Of a stretch of DNA of 64,000 nucleotides, positions 60,401 through 64,000 are shown piece by piece. The notes beneath the pieces are model-generated. The model saw only the letters and a program-made list of their open reading frames with translations. It ran no database searches and was not told the origin of the DNA. Source of the stretch: Prauserella cavernicola. GTDB lineage: Bacteria; Actinomycetota; Actinomycetes; Mycobacteriales; Pseudonocardiaceae. The stretch is taken from positions 1,054,001-1,118,000 of the forward strand of contig NZ_JAENJH010000002.1 in assembly GCF_016595675.1 (NCBI RefSeq), written 5' to 3'. The stretch's first letter is position 1. Every line of letters starts with the position of its first letter. Both the position numbers and the translations under genes were made by a program.

Positions 60401-60856
60401 ATGACCTGGAGCGCGAGGCTCGCCGAGCTCGGTATCGAACTGCCCGGCGTCGCGGCGCCGGTCGCCGCCTACGTGCCCGCGGTGCGCAGCGGCTCGCACG
60501 TGTTCACCTCGGGTCAGCTGCCGTTCGTCGAGGGCTCGCTGGCCGCCACCGGCAAGGTCGGCGGCGAGGTGAGCCCCGAGGAGGCCAAGCAGCACGCGCG
60601 CACCTCGGCGCTCAACGCGCTCGCGGCGGTGCACTCACTGGTCGGCATCGACTCGGTGGTGCGTGTCGTCAAGGTCACCGGGTTCGTCGCGTCCAGCGAG
60701 GGCTTCACCGGTCAGCCCGCGGTGATCAACGGTGCGTCCGAGCTGCTCGGAGAGGTTTTCGGCGACGCGGGCACGCACGCCCGCTCCGCCGTGGGGGTCG
60801 CGGAACTGCCGCTCGGAGCCCCAGTCGAAGTCGAGCTGACCGTGGAGGTTTCCTGA
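60401..60856 (+). CDS. ridA: RidA-family enamine/imine deaminase
   Basis: A 151-residue trimeric Rid-family protein. Family residues appear in SGSHVFTSGQLPFVEGSLAA (about 30-49), ALNALAAVHSLVGIDSVVRV and the C-terminal region ARSAVGVAELPLGAPVEVEL (conserved Arg near 127 and Pro/Glu that bind the substrate). RidA hydrolyses reactive enamines produced by PLP enzymes such as threonine dehydratase. The position matches Rv3678c. Confidence 0.9.
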   Translation: MTWSARLAELGIELPGVAAPVAAYVPAVRSGSHVFTSGQLPFVEGSLAATGKVGGEVSPEEAKQHARTSALNALAAVHSLVGIDSVVRVVKVTGFVASSEGFTGQPAVINGASELLGEVFGDAGTHARSAVGVAELPLGAPVEVELTVEVS

Positions 60857-60857
60857 G

Positions 60858-61487
60858 ATGGACCCCGACATCGAGCACGCGTGTCACGAGCTGCTGCTGC
60901 GGCTGGCCGGCCGGATGCCGGACCAGATGCTGTGGCGGTTCCGCGACTGGCTGGGCGAGGGCGCGATGGGCACGCTGTCCCGCACGCTCCCCAAGTCTTT
61001 GCTAAAGCACAGGATTGATCTGGACCAGTCCGAGTATCGCCTGCTGGTCGCTGGTCTGATCCCGCACGGCGCGGACTGGCACCAGGTGAGTTCCACGCTT
61101 GGGGTAGACGCCTCCGCTGAGAACCGGTACACATTCACGACGGGTGCACCCGATTGGGTGAACACCGTCGATTCGGTGTCCGTGGTGGTTCACGCAACGT
61201 TGCGTGGTCGCCCGGATGTGGGCGAGGTCCGGGAGAGCTGGCGGCACGACCGTGGGTCCGAAGACGAGGCGAAGCGGATTCTGCTCGTCACCGCGGTGTC
61301 CGGGCTCCCACGACTTACTGGGGAGCTTCAGCGGGTCCTCCGCGTCCTCGGCGACGAGGCGCCGAGTGTGGAGGTCCTGCCTGCACAGTTCGACGTTCCC
61401 GCCTACCACCGGGCGGCGCTCGCGAACTCACGGTTCGTGTGCGTGGGCTCCGTGGACGCCGGTCACCACACACTCGTACCCGCATAG
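60858..61487 (+). CDS. Conserved-looking protein of unknown function
   Basis: 209 residues starting one base after the ridA stop. Features visible: helical N-terminus CHELLLRLAGRMPDQMLWRF, a mixed centre with GLIPHGADWHQVSSTLGVDA and DSVSVVVHATLRGRPDVGEV, and a C-terminal Rossmann-like half RILLVTAVSGLPRLTGELQR then RFVCVGSVDAGHHTLVPA. No domain is recognised. Its local base composition is slightly less GC-biased than the neighbours. It likely forms a pair with the next gene. Confidence 0.75.
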   Translation: MDPDIEHACHELLLRLAGRMPDQMLWRFRDWLGEGAMGTLSRTLPKSLLKHRIDLDQSEYRLLVAGLIPHGADWHQVSSTLGVDASAENRYTFTTGAPDWVNTVDSVSVVVHATLRGRPDVGEVRESWRHDRGSEDEAKRILLVTAVSGLPRLTGELQRVLRVLGDEAPSVEVLPAQFDVPAYHRAALANSRFVCVGSVDAGHHTLVPA

Positions 61488-61523
61488 CGCTCGCTCGGCC
61501 AGCGGGCTGGAGGGAGAACGGCG

Positions 61524-62645
61524 ATGGTGGATGTCCACGATGGCCTGCCGAAGGACGGCTTCGCGGTTCCGCTGCGACTGCACAACGTCCTGCTGGCACT
61601 GGCGGGCCGACTGGACGACAGCGCGCTCTCGGAGGCACGTGAGCTCGTCGCTCGTTCGCACCTGGACGACGCCGCCGAACTCGCTGTCGGCGCGCTGATC
61701 GCCGGCCGGATCATGGTTCGCCCAGCCGAGCAGCGTGAACTCGCGCTCGTGCTGGAGATGAGCCGGTCCGACGCCACGCTGGCCGATCACCTCACCGTCG
61801 GCGACGCCGTTCCCGGCTACGCCCACCGCTTCAGTAGGGACAACGATCCCGAGCAGGGCATCACCGATGCGCTCGACCGCACCCTGCAGGTGCTGCCCGA
61901 CCTGCGCTCCGTGCACGCCGTCTGGCGCAACACCCCGGCTGGCAGCGTGCCGGGCCCGCTGCCGCAGCGGGTCGTGCTGGTCGAGATCGGCCCCGAGGCC
62001 CATCCGCCCGCCGTCGCGTTCCGCGTCGACGACGCGCTGCGCAGGGCGGGCATTCGCTCGGTCGTCGAGGTCACCGGGCCTGGCGCCGAGCGCACCGAGT
62101 ACCACGAGGCCGGTCTCGCGGCGGCGACGCCGGTGTGGCTGGCCACCGCGCAGTCCTCGGGCGGACCGTCGTCCTGGGCGGCGAGTGCGCCCCGCGACGA
62201 GAGCCCCGTCCACCCGGTCGCCGAGGCCTCGCGCGAGCCGTTGCACGCGGCTCCCGACTTCGAGGAGCCCTCGGTCAAGGTCTCATCGGCGGAGCAGCCC
62301 GAGCCCGCGGAGGAGCCGGAACCGGCGCCGGAGCCTGAGCAGCCGCCGTCCCCGGCCGAGCGCGAGAACCGCGCCGCGGCGACCACCGAGATGACCAAGG
62401 AAGAGGTCGCCCAGTTGCGCGCGGCCATCGCGGAGGACCCCGACAAAGGCCGCGCGATCGCGGGCCTGCGCGCCGAGGGCGTGGTCGACCTGCCCGAACT
62501 GGATCTCGACGACCCGCAGCTCTCCGACCGCGACCGGCAGCTGCTGCGCGAGCTGCACGCTGAGCTCGCCGAGCGCGAGCGGGCCGAGGCCGCCAAGAGT
62601 GCGCAGGGCAGGGCCAACGGCAGCGAGCACCGCTGGGCGGACTGA
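61524..62645 (+). CDS. Protein of unknown function with disordered acidic middle
   Basis: 373 residues. Residues 1-205 appear folded (NVLLALAGRLDDSALSEARE, MSRSDATLADHLTVGDAVPG, VVLVEIGPEAHPPAVAFRVD). Residues 207-290 are Pro/Glu/Ala-rich and probably disordered, and the end (about 290-373) is a charged helical segment (TKEEVAQLRAAIAEDPDKGR, RDRQLLRELHAELAERERAE). No family is recognised. An SD GGAG lies 11 bases upstream of ATG 61524. It may be co-expressed with the preceding 209-residue protein, 36 bases upstream. Confidence 0.75.
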   Translation: MVDVHDGLPKDGFAVPLRLHNVLLALAGRLDDSALSEARELVARSHLDDAAELAVGALIAGRIMVRPAEQRELALVLEMSRSDATLADHLTVGDAVPGYAHRFSRDNDPEQGITDALDRTLQVLPDLRSVHAVWRNTPAGSVPGPLPQRVVLVEIGPEAHPPAVAFRVDDALRRAGIRSVVEVTGPGAERTEYHEAGLAAATPVWLATAQSSGGPSSWAASAPRDESPVHPVAEASREPLHAAPDFEEPSVKVSSAEQPEPAEEPEPAPEPEQPPSPAERENRAAATTEMTKEEVAQLRAAIAEDPDKGRAIAGLRAEGVVDLPELDLDDPQLSDRDRQLLRELHAELAERERAEAAKSAQGRANGSEHRWAD

Positions 62646-62664
62646 TTTCCGCGTAGTTGCGGGT

Positions 62665-63477
62665 ATGTTGCGGGACGTGCCAGCAATTTTTCGGGTGCCG
62701 AAGCAGTCCGTGCTGAGTTTGCCGACCGACGCGCCGGCACACCCCGTGGCGCCGCGCGACGCCGCGACCGTCCTGCTGTTGCGCGACACCGACGCCGGTG
62801 TCGAGGTCTTCCTGCAGCGCCGGGTGGCGGCGATGGCGTTCGCGGCCGGTATGACCGTCTTTCCCGGCGGCGGCGTCGACCAGCGAGACGCTGACGCCTC
62901 GGTGAGCTGGGAGGGTCCGCCGCCGCAGGAGTGGGCCGACCGGTTCGGGTGCTCCGAGCCGGTGGCGAGGGCGCTGGTCTGCGCGGCCGTCAGGGAGACC
63001 TTCGAGGAGTCCGGCGTGCTACTGGCCGGCTCCGGAACCGAGCTGGTCACCGACACCTCGCCGTACGACGGCGCCCGCGCCGAGCTGGTGTCGCGCGAGC
63101 TCTCCCTCGCGGGCTTTCTCGCCCGTGAGGGCCTGACCCTGCGGGCGGACCTGTTGCGGCCGTGGGCGAACTGGCTCACCCCCGAGCAGGAGCCGCGCCG
63201 CTACGACGCGCGGTTCTTCCTCGCCGCGTTGCCCGAGGGCCAGCAGGCCGACGGCAGGACGACCGAGGCCGAGTCCTCGGACTGGCAGCTGCCAGCCGAC
63301 GCCATCGCCGACGCGGAGGCCGGCAGGTCGATGCTCATGCCGCCGACGTGGTTCCTGCTCGACGAGCTCAACGCGTATCCGTCGGTGGCTGAGGCGCTGG
63401 CCGTGCGGAAGCCGGTGGAGAAAGTGATGCCCCGGATGGTCGTCGAGGGCGACGAGGTGAGGGTGGAGGTTCCGTGA
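62665..63477 (+). CDS. NUDIX-domain hydrolase
   Basis: 270 residues from ATG 62665 (GTG 62677 is possible). NUDIX core with AATVLLLRDTDAGVEVFLQR, FPGGGVDQRDAD and the catalytic box in AAVRETFEESGVLLAG (RExxEExG, about 113-128). An insertion of roughly 30 residues separates the first Gly motif from the REx box, as in the mitochondrial coenzyme-A diphosphatase-like and Rv3672c-like proteins. The substrate is unknown. It overlaps the MBL-fold gene in a GTGA arrangement. Confidence 0.88.
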   Translation: MLRDVPAIFRVPKQSVLSLPTDAPAHPVAPRDAATVLLLRDTDAGVEVFLQRRVAAMAFAAGMTVFPGGGVDQRDADASVSWEGPPPQEWADRFGCSEPVARALVCAAVRETFEESGVLLAGSGTELVTDTSPYDGARAELVSRELSLAGFLAREGLTLRADLLRPWANWLTPEQEPRRYDARFFLAALPEGQQADGRTTEAESSDWQLPADAIADAEAGRSMLMPPTWFLLDELNAYPSVAEALAVRKPVEKVMPRMVVEGDEVRVEVP

Positions 63478-64000
63478 CACATCCCGCGTACGGCGCGCTC
63501 AGGGAGGTCTCTCGCGCCGCTTCGGTGCTGCTGGAGAACAACCCCTCGATGATGACGCTCGAGGGCACCAACACGTGGGTGTTGCGGGCGCCGGGCTCGC
63601 GCGCGTGCGTGGTGGTGGACCCCGGCTACGAGGACGTCGAGCATCTGGAGCGGGTGGCCGAGGTCGAGCCCGTCGAGCTGGTCCTGCTGACGCACCACCA
63701 CCCCGATCACTCCGAGGGCGCGCCGTGGCTCGCGGAGCGGGTGGGCGCTCCGGTGCGAGCGTGGCGCGCGGACCTCTGCCGGGACGCCGAACCCTTCGCG
63801 CACGGCGATGTCGTGAGCGCGGCCGGACTGGACCTGAGCGTGTTGCACACGCCGGGACACACGGACGACTCGGTGACGCTGCGCTTCGCGTCCGGTGGGA
63901 CCACCCACGTGCTCACCGGCGACACCGTGCTCGGCAGGGGCACCACGGTCCTGACCGATCTCGGCGACTACCTGCGGTCACTGAAGCTGTTGTGTGCGCT
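63474..64000 (+). CDS. Metallo-beta-lactamase-fold hydrolase, cut by right edge
   Basis: About 175 residues are visible from GTG 63474. The zinc motif LTHHHPDHSEG (HxHxDH, about 63-73), then LHTPGHTDDS (third His region) and LTGDTVLGRG (Asp). The start REVSRAASVLLENNPSMMTL with EGTNTWVL is the LACTB2/glyoxalase-II-like type; position after ridA and NUDIX matches the Rv3677c region. The 3' end lies beyond the window. Confidence 0.88.
   Translation, partial: MTHPAYGALREVSRAASVLLENNPSMMTLEGTNTWVLRAPGSRACVVVDPGYEDVEHLERVAEVEPVELVLLTHHHPDHSEGAPWLAERVGAPVRAWRADLCRDAEPFAHGDVVSAAGLDLSVLHTPGHTDDSVTLRFASGGTTHVLTGDTVLGRGTTVLTDLGDYLRSLKLLCA

Overview
This window is high-GC actinobacterial chromosome, most likely from the Pseudonocardiaceae (Saccharomonospora, Prauserella or Amycolatopsis type). 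The evidence is the GC-rich third codon positions, frequent GTG starts, a WhiB protein, an XRE-DUF5753/DUF397 locus, EspC-like and YbaB-like small proteins, and a gene order that follows the Mycobacterium tuberculosis dnaX-recR-leuA-ask-asd and ponA2-whiB4-Rv3680-Rv3679-ridA-Rv3677c blocks. The genus is inferred; it was not tested by any search.

Region 1 (1-8.1 kb) is accessory. It opens with a compact RiPP cluster: a divergent XRE/TPR regulator, a 109-residue precursor, an ATP-grasp peptide maturase and a protein-isoaspartate-methyltransferase-like enzyme, joined by ATGA/GTGA overlaps. This is the layout of the aspartimidylated graspetides (fuscimiditide/amycolimiditide type). Next, on the minus strand, is a four-gene operon with a soluble 919-residue FtsK/SpoIIIE ATPase, two small helical proteins and a coiled-coil protein, with no secretion-membrane genes nearby, followed by tRNA-Ser(GGA).

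Region 2 (8.1-26.4 kb) holds metabolic and housekeeping genes: a methanethiol-oxidase/SBP56 protein, a short MetE-like enzyme, a Trk/Ktr potassium system, an IclR regulator with pobA, gndA, an XRE/DUF397 locus, a two-component system with a divergent exported protein, SRP RNA (ffs), dnaX, a peptidoglycan amidase, ebfC and recR.

Region 3 (26.4-39.3 kb) has a complete five-gene peptide ABC transporter, an EamA transporter, a LysR regulator, a striking array of degenerate 21-bp repeats in two opposing arms (34.19-34.74 kb), an SDR gene, WYL and DedA genes, and leuA preceded by a leader peptide with three consecutive Leu codons and competing RNA hairpins.

Region 4 (39.3-53.9 kb) has a type VII-secretion-flavoured gene set of unknown function, a nitroreductase, the lysC-asd operon with an internal lysC-beta start, transporters, a secreted protein, an esterase, an FMN reductase, dps, an S9 peptidase, a methyltransferase and tRNA-Pro(CGG).

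Region 5 (53.9-64 kb) is the conserved envelope/redox block: a metallophosphoesterase, a class A PBP, WhiB4, paired ArsA/Get3-like ATPases, a DUF4177 protein, RidA, two unknown proteins, a NUDIX protein and a truncated metallo-beta-lactamase-fold gene at the right edge.
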